A stretch of 64,000 nucleotides of DNA. It comes from G963668185 sp965237445. GTDB taxonomy: Bacteria > Chloroflexota > Dehalococcoidia > Lucifugimonadales > G963668185. Location: the NCBI GenBank assembly GCA_965237445.1, contig OZ250142.1:930001-994000 (forward strand). Direction: 5' to 3'. The notes below the pieces were generated by a model. The model was not told the origin of the DNA and ran no database searches. It was given only the letters and a program-made list of their open reading frames with translations. This document shows positions 7,783-17,314 of this stretch, one piece after another (position 1 is the first letter of the stretch; each line of letters opens with the position of its first letter). The translations under genes and the position numbers were made by a program.

Positions 7783-8547
7783 CTAGTGCCGGCCGGCTTC
7801 GGCCTCCAGCGCACCGGCAGGACTCTCTCGTCTGCCGCCAAACCTGGCAAGCCAGATTCCAACCTCATACAGAACGATAATGGGAACGGCCACGAGGGCC
7901 TGATTGACCGGATCGAAAGTGGGCGTAATCAGGGCCCCCAGTATGAAGGCCACAACCACGGCAATCCTGCGCTTTCCCGCAAGCCACCTGTAGTTCACAA
8001 CGCCAATCTTGGCGAGAAAGAACAAGACAAGCGGCGTCTGGAACAAGATGCCCATCCAAAACAGGAGGGTAAGTATCAGACTTACGTAGCTCCCAAGCCT
8101 AATGTACGGAGCAGCTACATCACTGCCGAAGTTGAGGAGAAAATTTATCGCAGGAGGAAACAGAACAAGGTAACCAAAGGCAGAGCCGACCAGGAAGACG
8201 AGGACACTCGTGGGGAGCATCGCGTACAGATACACCTTCTCCCGTGCCTTCAGTCCTGGCGCCACGAACATCACAACCTGGTACAGGATGAACGGCAAGG
8301 CGGCGAAAATGCCCACAAGAAGCGAGGTCTTGGTGGCCACGCCGATAAATTCGGTCATTTCCGTAAAGATGGGCCCCTGGTTTGGAATGTCCTCGAAGCG
8401 CTCCGCGGGCTCCATGAGCAGCCTCAGGATCTGGCGGTGGAATGCGAAGGCAACGCCCGTAGTGACCAGTACGGAGGCCGCCGACCACGTGACGCGCCGC
8501 CTGAGCTCTGTGAGATGCTGGGTGACCGGCAGACTGCGGTCGTTCAC
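7783..8547 (-). CDS. tatC: Sec-independent protein translocase subunit TatC
   Basis: Core receptor of the twin-arginine translocation system; with TatA it exports folded, often cofactor-containing proteins. The 254-residue protein has six hydrophobic helices and conserved features: N-terminal TQHLTELRRRV (the cytoplasmic signal-binding region), FTEMTEFIGVATKTSLL and APGLKAREK in the first and second loops, FGYLVLFPPAINFLLNF, and ITPTFDPVNQALVAVPI. The GTG start at 8545-8547 overlaps the tatA stop codon (GTGA), so the two are translationally coupled. The last ~20 residues are a hydrophilic tail. Confidence 0.95.
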   Translation of the reverse strand: MNDRSLPVTQHLTELRRRVTWSAASVLVTTGVAFAFHRQILRLLMEPAERFEDIPNQGPIFTEMTEFIGVATKTSLLVGIFAALPFILYQVVMFVAPGLKAREKVYLYAMLPTSVLVFLVGSAFGYLVLFPPAINFLLNFGSDVAAPYIRLGSYVSLILTLLFWMGILFQTPLVLFFLAKIGVVNYRWLAGKRRIAVVVAFILGALITPTFDPVNQALVAVPIIVLYEVGIWLARFGGRRESPAGALEAEAGRH

Positions 8548-8906
8548 GTAGCAGGCCTTTCGCTGCCTGGCGGTGAAGCATCGTCATCCGCGTGTCCAGA
8601 CGTTTGTCTGAACGCCACCGGGCCATCCGGCTCCGCTACCTGTTCGTCGCTAGCGTTCCGGCCCGATTCGTCGTGGTCCGGAGTGGCGGCCCTGCCGCCT
8701 CTCCTGTGTACCTTGGGGCGCTCGACCAAGCTGAAGTCTTCCTCATCCAGCCATGACTCGGAGAGGTCCGCGCTCATCCGGCGCAGTTGCCGGATCGTCC
8801 GACCGAGCGACTTGCCAGTCTCGATCATCCTTGCCGGTCCAAGGAAGATGAAGGCCACAAGCAGGACTACGAACACCTCCATGGTGCCCATGCCGAGGAA
8901 GCTCAC
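8544..8906 (-). CDS. tatA: Twin-arginine translocase subunit TatA/TatB
   Basis: Small Tat component with one N-terminal membrane helix (MSFLGMGTMEVFVVLLVAFI), the FLGP hinge, an amphipathic helix (TGKSLGRTIRQLRRM) and a long acidic, disordered C-terminal tail; 120 residues. Gly and Pro in FLGPARM fit the TatA/B hinge. The tail of about 70 residues is longer than in typical TatA (about 60-90 residues in total) and resembles TatB; a single subunit may serve both roles, as in many lineages. GTG start overlaps the maf stop, and its own stop overlaps the tatC start. Confidence 0.88.
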   Translation of the reverse strand: MSFLGMGTMEVFVVLLVAFIFLGPARMIETGKSLGRTIRQLRRMSADLSESWLDEEDFSLVERPKVHRRGGRAATPDHDESGRNASDEQVAEPDGPVAFRQTSGHADDDASPPGSERPAT

Positions 8907-9646
8907 GTCGCCCGCGCCCCTTCCTCGACTGCCCGCGAGGATTCGCGCCCGCCGGCCTGGCCGGGAACGTCAGAACCAGAACAGGCTGAGAGTGGGACCT
9001 CGCACGGACGGCATCCGTCCGGCGGTTCCCAATCAGGAACCAGACGCGCCGCCGCGCCGAGCTGATCGATGAGTCGCACCGTAAGGCAGAGCGGCAGCCC
9101 GACGACGTTCAGGTAGCACCCTTCCACAAGGCGCGCCGGTCTGAACTTCTCGTCCTGCACCCCATACGCCCCTGCCTTATCGAAGGGTTCTCCAGAAGCG
9201 ACGTAATCCTCCAGTTCAGAATCGGAGTACTCCCGCATGGTCACCGCGGTGTCTGCGCCTGCGGCAATCGAGCCGCCGGTCTGCGCGTCGACGGCGCAGA
9301 CGGCGGTGTACACATGGTGGGTTCTTCCTCTCAGGCGTTCGAGCATCCCGACCGCCTGGGCTTCTGAGTCAGGCTTGCCCAAGACATCGCCGTCCAGTGT
9401 CACGATGGTGTCCGCGCCGATGACGATCCCACGTTGCCGGCGAGAGGCGACCGCCTTTGCCTTTCCCTGCGCCAGACGTCGGGCGAACCGTTGCGGCTCT
9501 TCTCCCGGCGCACGGTCCCCTTCGACATATCCCGAGTCTACGCACTCGAGATGGGCATCCAGGGCGCCGATGATGTCCCTCCGTCGCGGCGAGTTAGACG
9601 CAAGAACCAATGCGGGGACTGCAGACGGCACCGCTACCGATTTCAT
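8903..9646 (-). CDS. maf: Maf-like nucleotide pyrophosphatase
   Basis: Housecleaning nucleoside-triphosphate pyrophosphatase. The N-terminus carries the family signature LASNSPRRRDII; ADTIVTLDGDVLGKP is the metal/phosphate-binding segment with the catalytic Asp. GRTHHVYTAVC and the late ESGEPFDKAGAYG-like motif (here ASGEPFDKAGAYGVQ) are also conserved. The Maf fold ends near residue 200. The last ~45 residues are a low-complexity hydrophilic extension, so the protein (247 residues) is longer than the usual ~200. It overlaps tatA by 4 nt in a purH-maf-tatA-tatC transcription unit. Confidence 0.92.
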   Translation of the reverse strand: MKSVAVPSAVPALVLASNSPRRRDIIGALDAHLECVDSGYVEGDRAPGEEPQRFARRLAQGKAKAVASRRQRGIVIGADTIVTLDGDVLGKPDSEAQAVGMLERLRGRTHHVYTAVCAVDAQTGGSIAAGADTAVTMREYSDSELEDYVASGEPFDKAGAYGVQDEKFRPARLVEGCYLNVVGLPLCLTVRLIDQLGAAARLVPDWEPPDGCRPCEVPLSACSGSDVPGQAGGRESSRAVEEGARAT

Positions 9647-9726
9647 GGATGTTCCGAGGGCCGATTCGGCATGGATACAGTCTACAAGCTTTCCGCAAGC
9701 GGCCGGGTAGGGACGAACCCCCGGGC

Positions 9727-11253
9727 CTAGTGGCGGAAGTGACGGACTCCGGTGAAGACCATTGTCATGCCGCGCCTGTCCGCCTCGGCGATAACTTCGT
9801 CGTCGCGAATCGATCCGCCCGGCTGGACCACGGCCGCCACGCCGGCGTCACCCGCGGTCTCGACATTGTCGGCAAACGGCATCAGGGCATCGGATGCCAG
9901 CACGCTTCCTTCGGATTCGGCGCCAGCGGCACCCAGCGAAAGCCGGACGCTGTTGACCCGGTTGGGCTGACCGGCGCCCATTCCCAACAGCGCGAGGTCC
10001 TTCGCGACAACAATGGCGTTGGACTTCACGTGCTTTGCCACCTTCCACGCAAAAGCCAGATCTGCCATCTCACGGTCGGTCGGATGCCTCTCCGTGACTA
10101 TGTGCCACGCTGCCGGGTCTTCGTCGAGCACGTCCGTGGTCTGCACCAAGGCGCCGCCGGAAACGAGCCGGACATCCAGAGCGCCGCTGCCATCGCGCGT
10201 GGGGCGGACCTCCAGCACGCGGAGGTTCTTGCGTTTGGTCAGGAATTCCAAGGCATCCCGATCGTAACCGGGCGCGACGACCACTTCGTAGAAGACGCCC
10301 CGCATAGCCCTAGCGGACTCGGTCTGCACCGGCCGGTTAAACGCAACGATTCCGCCGTACGCCGACACGGTGTCGCCCTCGAACGCCCGCCTGTACGCGG
10401 TAGCCTGGTCTGGGTGTACCGCGAGGCCGCACGGGTTGCTGTGCTTGATGACCGCCACCGCCGTGTCTTCAAAATCCTTCACGGCCCGCCACGCGGCGTC
10501 GGCGTCAAGGATGTTGTTGAACGAAAGCGGCCTGCCGTGTAGCTGGGAGGCGCCCGCGATCCCTCCCGGCTCAAGCGGGTCCCCGTACAGCGCTCCCGAC
10601 TGGTGCGGGTTTTCGCCGTACCGCAACTCCGACACCCTTCTGTATCCGAACGTAATCTCTGTGCCGGATAGAGGGTCGCCCTCGTTCAGGTACCGGGTGA
10701 TGGCCGTATCGTAGGCGGCGACGTGCTGAAACGCCTTCTGCGCCAGCGCTCTGCGCTCTTCCATGGATACGGCGCCCGGGCCCTCCGCCAGTCGCTCGGC
10801 CAACCAGCCGTAGTCGGAAGGATCGACGACGATGAGGACATGAGGGAAGTTCTTGGCGGATGCCCGGATGAGCGTTGGGCCGCCGATGTCTATGTTCTCC
10901 AGCGCGTCCTGCAATGTCGCGTCCGGGCGGCTAACGGCATCGACGAAGGGGTACAGGTTAGATACGACCACATCGATCAGTCCGATGCCATTTTTGTTGA
11001 GTTCCCGTACGTGGCCGGGGTTGTCACGCAACGCCAGTATGCCGCCGTGGATTACCGGATGCAGGGTCTTAACCCGCCCGCCCAGCATCTCGGGGAAGCC
11101 GGTAAGATCGGACACCTGCCGGGCCTCCAGCCCAGCCTCTTCCAAGCTGCGATGAGTGTTGCCGGTACTGACCAGCTCAAACCCCGCAGTCTCAAGAGCG
11201 CGGCCAATCACTTCCAGGTCCGTCTTATCGAATACGCTGAGTAGGGCTTTCAA
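9727..11253 (-). CDS. purH: Bifunctional AICAR transformylase / IMP cyclohydrolase
   Basis: Catalyses the last two steps of IMP synthesis. N-terminal MGS-like cyclohydrolase domain: ALLSVFDKTDLEVIGRAL, STGNTHRSLEEAG and the GRVKTLHPVIHGGILA stretch. C-terminal transformylase domain: ELRYGENPHQSGALY, VIKHSNPCGLAV (catalytic Lys-His and substrate loop), and SNAIVVAKD...GMGAGQPNRV, ending MVFTGVRHFRH. The 508-residue length is normal. The start TTG 11251-11253 has only a weak ribosome binding site. It lies 57 bp downstream of purF and 80 bp upstream of maf on the same strand. Confidence 0.96.
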   Translation of the reverse strand: MKALLSVFDKTDLEVIGRALETAGFELVSTGNTHRSLEEAGLEARQVSDLTGFPEMLGGRVKTLHPVIHGGILALRDNPGHVRELNKNGIGLIDVVVSNLYPFVDAVSRPDATLQDALENIDIGGPTLIRASAKNFPHVLIVVDPSDYGWLAERLAEGPGAVSMEERRALAQKAFQHVAAYDTAITRYLNEGDPLSGTEITFGYRRVSELRYGENPHQSGALYGDPLEPGGIAGASQLHGRPLSFNNILDADAAWRAVKDFEDTAVAVIKHSNPCGLAVHPDQATAYRRAFEGDTVSAYGGIVAFNRPVQTESARAMRGVFYEVVVAPGYDRDALEFLTKRKNLRVLEVRPTRDGSGALDVRLVSGGALVQTTDVLDEDPAAWHIVTERHPTDREMADLAFAWKVAKHVKSNAIVVAKDLALLGMGAGQPNRVNSVRLSLGAAGAESEGSVLASDALMPFADNVETAGDAGVAAVVQPGGSIRDDEVIAEADRRGMTMVFTGVRHFRH

Positions 11254-11310
11254 GGTTGGCTATCCCGCGACCAAGGGCGAAATCGGTTTCTTCGGGTTCT
11301 ATCGGGGGGT

Positions 11311-12714
11311 TCAGACTTCCAGCGCCAGCTTGTCCAATTCCAACTGGACGGGTACCGGAGATTCCCCGGTGAAGCAGGCCATGCAGAGGTCTTCTCTGCG
11401 TACTCTTATGGCCTTTACCAGTCCTTCATGGCTCAAGTATCCGAGGGAGTCCGCACCGCAGTACTCGCGGATCTGAGGCACGGTCATGTGAGACCCGATC
11501 AATTCCCTTCGCGTGGGCATGTCTATGCCGAGCTGGCACGGCCAGACGATAGGCGGCGAGGCGATACGAACATGGACTTCCTTGGCGCCGCTCTTCCTGA
11601 GGATCTTCACAACCTGAGGTATAGTGCTCGCCCTGACGACGCTGTCTTCCACGACGACGAGCCGTTTCCCCCAGACCACCTGGCCCAGCGGATTAAACTT
11701 TCGGCGCACGCCGAGGTCTCGCTGGCGCTGGTCCGGGAGTATGAACGTGCGGTTCACGTACCTGTTCTTCACGAGGCCTTCGCCAAACGGGATGCCGGAC
11801 TCCTGAGAGAACCCCACAGCCGCGGGCGTGCCCGAGTCGGGTACACCAATCACGACGTCCGCATCGACCGGGTGCTCCCGCGCTACCTCCACGCCCATCC
11901 TCATACGCGTGTTGTAAACGAGCTGTTCCTCCAGAACGCTGTCGGGCCGGGCGAGGTAGATGTATTCGAACGAGCAGAAGGCGCTTACGTCCGGCTCCTT
12001 CAAGTAAAGGGTCTTCATACCTTTTCCGTTGAACGACACGGCTTCTCCTGGTCTAACATCGCGCACGTACTCGGCGCCGATGTTGTCCAGGGCGCACGTC
12101 TCGGAGGCGACGACCCAATCGCCTTCGATGCGACCTATGCAGAGCGGCCTCACACCCATTGGATCACGGAATGCCAGCAACGCATCACGGGTGAGGGCGA
12201 CGACGGAGTAGGCCCCCCGCGCTCTTCTCATGCAGTACGCGAACCGGTCGGCTAACGTTGCGCCGGGGGCGCAGGTCAGCAAATGAGCAAGAAGTTCCGA
12301 GTCACTGGTAGTGCCCAGCTCGCAACCCCAACCCAGTACCTCATCACGAAGTTCCAGGGCGTTCACGAGGTTGCCGTTGTGCCCAAGGGCGATCTCCATG
12401 TCCCGTCCCCTTGCTCGAACGGGCTGCGCGTTCGTGAGGTTCGACGATCCAGACGTGGAGTACCTGGTATGGCCGATGCCAATGTGCCCGGGAAGATGGA
12501 TCAGTACTTCTTCGTCGAATGCCTGGCTGACGAGGCCCATCGAGGTGCTGATCCTGATGCTGGAGCCGTCTGCGGTCGCGATTCCCGCGCTCTCCTGGCC
12601 GCGATGCTGGAGGGAGAAGAGGCCGTCAAACGCCACCTTTGCAACGTTGAGGTCTCGTGAATAGACGCCAACCACACCGCAAGCGTCTCTTACATGATCG
12701 TCAGGAGCAGTCAT
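11311..12714 (-). CDS. purF: Amidophosphoribosyltransferase
   Basis: First committed enzyme of purine synthesis (PRPP plus glutamine to phosphoribosylamine). I choose ATG 12714: it gives an 11-residue propeptide before CGVVGVY, where Cys becomes the N-terminal nucleophile, as in Bacillus-type PurF. A TTG five codons upstream is possible but badly spaced from its GAGG. Glutaminase domain: LQHRGQESAGIA, LGHNGNLVN. PRPP site: VVVEDSVVRAST, where Ala replaces the Gly usual in VRGTT. Cysteines in FCSFEYIY, WPCQLGID and LCMACF match the four [4Fe-4S] ligands of the oxygen-sensitive type. About 467 residues; heads the pur-tat unit. Confidence 0.95.
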   Translation of the reverse strand: MTAPDDHVRDACGVVGVYSRDLNVAKVAFDGLFSLQHRGQESAGIATADGSSIRISTSMGLVSQAFDEEVLIHLPGHIGIGHTRYSTSGSSNLTNAQPVRARGRDMEIALGHNGNLVNALELRDEVLGWGCELGTTSDSELLAHLLTCAPGATLADRFAYCMRRARGAYSVVALTRDALLAFRDPMGVRPLCIGRIEGDWVVASETCALDNIGAEYVRDVRPGEAVSFNGKGMKTLYLKEPDVSAFCSFEYIYLARPDSVLEEQLVYNTRMRMGVEVAREHPVDADVVIGVPDSGTPAAVGFSQESGIPFGEGLVKNRYVNRTFILPDQRQRDLGVRRKFNPLGQVVWGKRLVVVEDSVVRASTIPQVVKILRKSGAKEVHVRIASPPIVWPCQLGIDMPTRRELIGSHMTVPQIREYCGADSLGYLSHEGLVKAIRVRREDLCMACFTGESPVPVQLELDKLALEV

Positions 12715-12882
12715 GTATCCCGCTTTCAATCCTCGGGCCAGATGCTAGGTAAGATCGGTCGTCCCAGGCGGGCAAGGCACCCGAATTATACGTTTGGCGA
12801 AAGAACGCGGTCAATCCAAAAATGGGCGGCCGAGCAGCGCGCTTGTGATTTCGTGCAAGGTCCTCGAACCGGCGCCGGCAAA

Positions 12883-14163
12883 CTAGGCTGCGGCCGCCTC
12901 GCTGCCGCGGCCGGGCAGAATCGGACGCCTCAGGGACGTTGCCCACAACACCACGGCGATCAGCAGAAACATGCCGGTCATGCCATTGATTCGTACCGCG
13001 GCCAAGGGCCCAAGCCAGTCCGCTACCGCGCCGAGCAGGACCGCGCCAAGGGGCGCCGCGCCTACTACGAGCGTGATCACGCCGATGCAACGGCCGCGCA
13101 TCTCCGGCCTGGAAACGAGCATTACGATGGCGCTCTGCATGGTGCTGAAGCCGGCGGTCCCAAGCCCTATGGCAAGTATCAAGACGAAGGACAGCGGATA
13201 GATGTCTGAGAACGACAGTAGGGAGAGAGAGCCCATGCCAAGCAAGGAACCAACGACGAAGATCCTGCCGTGGTTGCTGATCGACGGCGCCGATGCCACG
13301 GCCACGGTGCCCACGATTGCGCCGATGCCGTCGGCAGCCGACAACGCGCCCATCAGGCCCGCACCAACTCCGAGCACATCGCGCGCGATGACGGGGATCA
13401 TGTTCACGTAAGTGAACAGGAACATGTTCACGAGGAGTGTCACGAGAATTACTCCGAGGATCGTGCGGTCCGACATGGCGTACCGGAAGCCCGCGACCAT
13501 CTCTCCCAACACCCAGCGGACACTCCACCGCATAGTTTCCACACGATCGGCGTAGACCGTCCACATCATTAGCGCAGCGGCGCAGAAGATGATGGCGCAG
13601 GCCACGTAAGCGACGGGGACTCCGGCTAAAACGACCAGCACACCCGCCAACGCCGGGCCCACAGCCTTGGCGCCGTGGAAAGCGGCAGAGTCGAGCGCCA
13701 GCCCGTTCGTCACCCTACGGTCGCCCAAGAGCTGGTAGATCAGCGCCTTTCGAGCGGACTGGTCGAGAGCGCGTCCAATGCCCGCCAAGAGGACCGCGCC
13801 GTACACATGCCATGTTTCGGATGTGCCGGTGATCAAGAGCGTCGCCAGGGCGACCGAGCCGATGGCGCTAGTTGTGTGCGTGGCTTTGATCACTGCCGTG
13901 CGGCTAAGGGCGTCCGCGAGCATACCTCCGAACAGCCCGAGTCCCAGCATGGGCCCCCATCCGAAGACACCAATGAGAGCCACCATGAAGGGCGAGTCGG
14001 TGCGCTCCAGGATGAGCCATCCGAGCACCGTGATCTGCATCCACCATCCGATCTGAAAGAGAACGGCGCCGGACCACAGTCGACGGAAATCGCGATTGGC
14101 AAGCGCGCCGTGAGCCCGTCCCAAACGGCCGCCGGCTGCCGCGCGTTGTCTCTGTTGCGTCAT
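12883..14163 (-). CDS. Major facilitator superfamily transporter (first of a tandem pair)
   Basis: A 426-residue 12-helix carrier of the enterobactin exporter-like (EntS/TetA-related) MFS group. Features: NRDFRRLWSGAVLFQIGWWMQ at the N-terminus, GGMLADALSRTAVIKATH (loop 2-3 MFS motif), RALDQSARKALIYQLLGDRRVTNG in helices 4-5, and MRGRCIGVITLVVGAAPLG near helix 10. It closely resembles the gene 18 bp upstream (14182-15453) in order of motifs, so the pair is a tandem duplication. The substrate is unknown. Start ATG 14161-14163. The C-terminus is an Ala-rich tail. Confidence 0.85.
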   Translation of the reverse strand: MTQQRQRAAAGGRLGRAHGALANRDFRRLWSGAVLFQIGWWMQITVLGWLILERTDSPFMVALIGVFGWGPMLGLGLFGGMLADALSRTAVIKATHTTSAIGSVALATLLITGTSETWHVYGAVLLAGIGRALDQSARKALIYQLLGDRRVTNGLALDSAAFHGAKAVGPALAGVLVVLAGVPVAYVACAIIFCAAALMMWTVYADRVETMRWSVRWVLGEMVAGFRYAMSDRTILGVILVTLLVNMFLFTYVNMIPVIARDVLGVGAGLMGALSAADGIGAIVGTVAVASAPSISNHGRIFVVGSLLGMGSLSLLSFSDIYPLSFVLILAIGLGTAGFSTMQSAIVMLVSRPEMRGRCIGVITLVVGAAPLGAVLLGAVADWLGPLAAVRINGMTGMFLLIAVVLWATSLRRPILPGRGSEAAAA

Positions 14164-14181
14164 GCGAGTTCCCGTTGAGGC

Positions 14182-15453
14182 CTAGCGATCCGACGCATCG
14201 GGGGCGGTCAGGGGTCTTCTGATCGAGGGGGACAACGAAGTGACGACCGCCAACAGGAGAAAGCCGACAAGTCCGTTGATCCTGATGGCACTTGTCGCGC
14301 CGAGAGAGTTCGCCATGGTCCCGACTAGGAGCGAGCCGAGAGGACTGGTGCCTATGGCCAATCCGACAACTCCCAGCGCCCGGCCTCTCATCGCGTGGTC
14401 GGATACCAGGACCGTTATCGCTCCCTGCATGGTGCCGAAGCACGCCATGCCTACGCCTAGGGCCAGCATCGACGCGATCGACAGACCGTACTCGCGCGAG
14501 AACGACAGCGCCACGAGCGACAATGTGCCCGCCATCGCACCGAACGCGAACACGAGGCCGTGCCTCCTGACGTTGGCCATCGATGCGATGGTTACCGCTC
14601 CAACCAGCGCTCCCATCCCGTCGGCCGCCATCAGGACTCCCACAAGACCCGAGTCAACACCGAGCACGTCCCTCCCGATCACAGGGACCATTTGCGTAAA
14701 GGGGAACAGGAACACATTCATCAAGACCGTTATGGCCACCACCGCCTTCATTACAGGATGGCTCAGGGTGTACCTTACCGCCGACGCCAGGTCGGCGGAA
14801 ACGGAGCGCGCGCTCCAGCTCCGGCGAGCTTCATGGGTCACCCTCATCAGCCAGACCAGCGAGGCGGCGCTGGCAAACAGCAGGCAGACGACCATGTAAG
14901 CCTCAGTCAATCCGGCTGCGGCGATAATCACTCCCCCTGCGGCAGGGCCAATCACCTTGCTGCTGCTGAAAGCGACCGCTTCCAGGGCAAGTCCGTTGGT
15001 GACACCGGACGAACCCAGGAAATCGTGCACGAGAGCGCGGCGCGCCGGCTGGTCGATCGTGTTCCCAAGACCCGTGACCAGGATCACGCCGTATGCGTGC
15101 CACACCTCGATCGCGTCTGTGGCCAGAAGCACCGTGATGATGACGGCCGCAGCCGCGGTGGCGCCGTGAGTCGCGCGGATCAGCCATGCCCGGTTCATGG
15201 AGTCGACGAGCAGCCCGCCGACCAGTCCCAGCAGGAGCATCGGCAGCCATGCGAAGAACCCAACCAGCGCGACCATGAATGGTGAGTCGGTCCGCTCCAA
15301 GACCAGCCACGCCAAGATCATGAGCTGCATCCATCTGCCGACCATGAACAGGAGGCCGGATAACCAGAGAACTCTGTAGTTCCTTACGGCCAGAGGGCGA
15401 AACGGCCGGAGATAGCGTGCCTGGCCAGACCTCGAACGGCTATCTGCTTGCAA
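14182..15453 (-). CDS. Major facilitator superfamily transporter (second of a tandem pair)
   Basis: A 423-residue paralogue of the gene at 12883-14163. Shared landmarks: VRNYRVLWLSGLLFMVGRWMQ, ILAWLVLERTDSPFMVALVG (near-identical in both copies), GGLLVDSMNRAWLIRATHG, and TIDQPARRALVHDFLGSSGVTNGLALE. Such pairs may act as heteromers or have split substrate range, but nothing here decides that. It begins at TTG 15451-15453 with a poor ribosome binding site; MQADSRSRSGQARYLRP is a basic cytosolic N-terminus. It is divergent from rny, and the ~210-bp gap upstream holds the promoters of both. Confidence 0.84.
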   Translation of the reverse strand: MQADSRSRSGQARYLRPFRPLAVRNYRVLWLSGLLFMVGRWMQLMILAWLVLERTDSPFMVALVGFFAWLPMLLLGLVGGLLVDSMNRAWLIRATHGATAAAAVIITVLLATDAIEVWHAYGVILVTGLGNTIDQPARRALVHDFLGSSGVTNGLALEAVAFSSSKVIGPAAGGVIIAAAGLTEAYMVVCLLFASAASLVWLMRVTHEARRSWSARSVSADLASAVRYTLSHPVMKAVVAITVLMNVFLFPFTQMVPVIGRDVLGVDSGLVGVLMAADGMGALVGAVTIASMANVRRHGLVFAFGAMAGTLSLVALSFSREYGLSIASMLALGVGMACFGTMQGAITVLVSDHAMRGRALGVVGLAIGTSPLGSLLVGTMANSLGATSAIRINGLVGFLLLAVVTSLSPSIRRPLTAPDASDR

Positions 15454-15589
15454 TTTCTAACAGCGCCCCGTGGAGACGAAAACAGGCTGCCTGGTCAACG
15501 TGCCTCCACGGGCGGGCGGCAGAGGCAGCGAAGGCCCATCAACGCCTGTAACACGGCGTAAACGGTCGATTGGAGTATCCCTGCGGCAA

Positions 15590-15618
15590 TTGACATGAAA
15601 GGGGTCTAAAGATACCAT
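15590..15618 (+). promoter_or_regulatory. Predicted sigma-70-type promoter for rny
   Basis: TTGACA (15590-15595), 17-bp spacer, TACCAT (15613-15618). It lies about 45-55 bp upstream of the rny start codon in the only plausible position. Confidence 0.6.
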
Positions 15619-15671
15619 CCAAGTAGGACGGAAACGCAAAAACGTCCAATAGGATTAGGGGGGTGATTCGC

Positions 15672-17201
15672 GTGGAATCAGCGATCATCGCGATATTCGC
15701 CGTCCTGGTCGGCCTATTGTTGGGGGTGGTTGGTGGCTTTTTTGGCAGAATGCTTATCTCCCGCAAACAGGTTGGAGCAGCCAACTCTGAAGCGGAAAGG
15801 ATACTGGAAAGGGCAAGGGAGAAGAGCAGAGAGAGACTGGTTGAGGCCAAGGAAGAAGCATTAAGCATCCTCTCGTCAAGCGAGAAGGAGATCAGGGAAA
15901 GGCGTTCCGAACTGCAGCGAACGGAACGCAGAGTGGCGAACTCAGAAGAGAACTGCAACAGACGGGCCAGCAATCTGGACAAGCGAGAGCGCAGACTAGC
16001 TCGCAAAGAGAACGAATCGGCCGAGATCCAGACTGAACTGGAGGCGATCAGGCAACAGGAGATCGAAAGACTGGAGAGCGTGGCGAACCTCTCCACGGAA
16101 GAGGCGAAAGCCGAGTTGATCGCCCGCGCCGAAGAGGATATTCAGTACGAAGTTGCTCGACGATATCGGGATGTCGAGCAGCAGGCAATCATGGAAGCGG
16201 ATGGAAGGGCCAGAATGGTCCTTTCGCAGGCGATACATCGCCTGGCCTCGGATGTCGTCTCGGAAGCGACGGTGACGTCGGTCCCACTGCCAAACGACGA
16301 CATGAAGGGCCGCCTGATAGGGCGCGAGGGCAGGAACATCCGGGCCATCGAAAAGGCCATGGGTGTCGATCTGATAATCGACGAGACTCCCGAGGCCGTG
16401 ATGGTCTCCTGCTTCGATCCTGTGCGCCGCGAGATTGCCAGGGTTGCACTGTCAAAGCTGATCGCCGACGGCCGCATTCATCCCGCACGCATCGAAGAGA
16501 TGGTGGAAAGGGCCGAGAAGGAAGTCGGCGAAGATGTGTGGAAGCGCGGGCAGGACGCTATCTTTGACACGGGAGTCCAAGGCCTGCACCCCGAAGTAGT
16601 CAGGCTGCTTGGAAGGCTGAAGTACCGCTTCAGCTACGGCGAGAATGTGCTCCAGCACAGCATCGAGGTGTCCCACCTTGCAGCAATGATGGCCGGAGAG
16701 GTCGGCGCGAACGTCAAGGTGGCCCGCACGGGAGGGCTGCTGCACGACATCGGCAAGGCGCTCACCCACGAGGTAGAAGGGCCCCATGCCGAGATCGGCG
16801 CGGACGTTGCCCGGAAGTTCAACGTGGCAAAGCACGTCTGCTCAGCGATAGCCGAGCACCATGACGACGTGATGACTTCCGCGGAGTGCTTTATCGTCTC
16901 GGCAGCCGACGCCATCAGCGCTGCCAGGCCCGGCGCGCGCAGGGACACCGTGGAGCATTACACGAAGCGGCTCAAGGCCATCGAAGACGTCTGCAGAGGC
17001 TTCGATGGCGTTGAGAAGAGTTACGCCATACAGGCTGGACGGGAAGTAAGGGTGCTTGTCAATCCCACTGACGTTGACGATGTCACGGCGGCTGCTCTTG
17101 CAAGGGACATCGCCAAGAGGATCGAGGAGAACCTCGCCTATCCCGGCCAAATCAAGATTACGGTGATTCGGGAGAGCCGGGCGGTCCAGTACGCCCGATA
17201 G
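15672..17201 (+). CDS. rny: Ribonuclease Y
   Basis: Membrane-anchored endoribonuclease that initiates mRNA decay. Domains in order: N-terminal membrane helix (residues ~2-24), a long charged coiled coil (~30-190, with many REKSRERLVEAKEEA-type heptads), KH RNA-binding domain (GRLIGREGRNIRAIE at ~213-227) and HD phosphohydrolase domain (LLHDIGKA at ~355, with HHDD further on), then the conserved C-terminal domain ending ITVIRESRAVQYAR. About 509 residues, normal for the family. I prefer GTG 15672 (VESAII...) because AGGGGGG is well spaced from it; GTG 15663 is the alternative, adding three residues. A strong hairpin follows at 17247-17278. Confidence 0.95.
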   Translation: MESAIIAIFAVLVGLLLGVVGGFFGRMLISRKQVGAANSEAERILERAREKSRERLVEAKEEALSILSSSEKEIRERRSELQRTERRVANSEENCNRRASNLDKRERRLARKENESAEIQTELEAIRQQEIERLESVANLSTEEAKAELIARAEEDIQYEVARRYRDVEQQAIMEADGRARMVLSQAIHRLASDVVSEATVTSVPLPNDDMKGRLIGREGRNIRAIEKAMGVDLIIDETPEAVMVSCFDPVRREIARVALSKLIADGRIHPARIEEMVERAEKEVGEDVWKRGQDAIFDTGVQGLHPEVVRLLGRLKYRFSYGENVLQHSIEVSHLAAMMAGEVGANVKVARTGGLLHDIGKALTHEVEGPHAEIGADVARKFNVAKHVCSAIAEHHDDVMTSAECFIVSAADAISAARPGARRDTVEHYTKRLKAIEDVCRGFDGVEKSYAIQAGREVRVLVNPTDVDDVTAAALARDIAKRIEENLAYPGQIKITVIRESRAVQYAR

Positions 17202-17246
17202 ACAGCTCAAGACAATAGGCAGACCAGGTCGGAGCAACGACCTTGA

Positions 17247-17278
17247 AGAACGCCCCGTCGAATGTGACGGGGCGTTCT
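17247..17278 (+). terminator. Terminator-like hairpin after rny
   Basis: Perfect 13-bp stem AGAACGCCCCGTC / GACGGGGCGTTCT with loop GAATGT. The 3' flank (AGGATAATGGG) is not U-rich, so termination may be inefficient and the PHP gene 36 bp downstream could receive read-through. Confidence 0.6.
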
Positions 17279-17314
17279 AGGATAATGGGCTGTAGAAACA
17301 GACGAGAGCGAAAT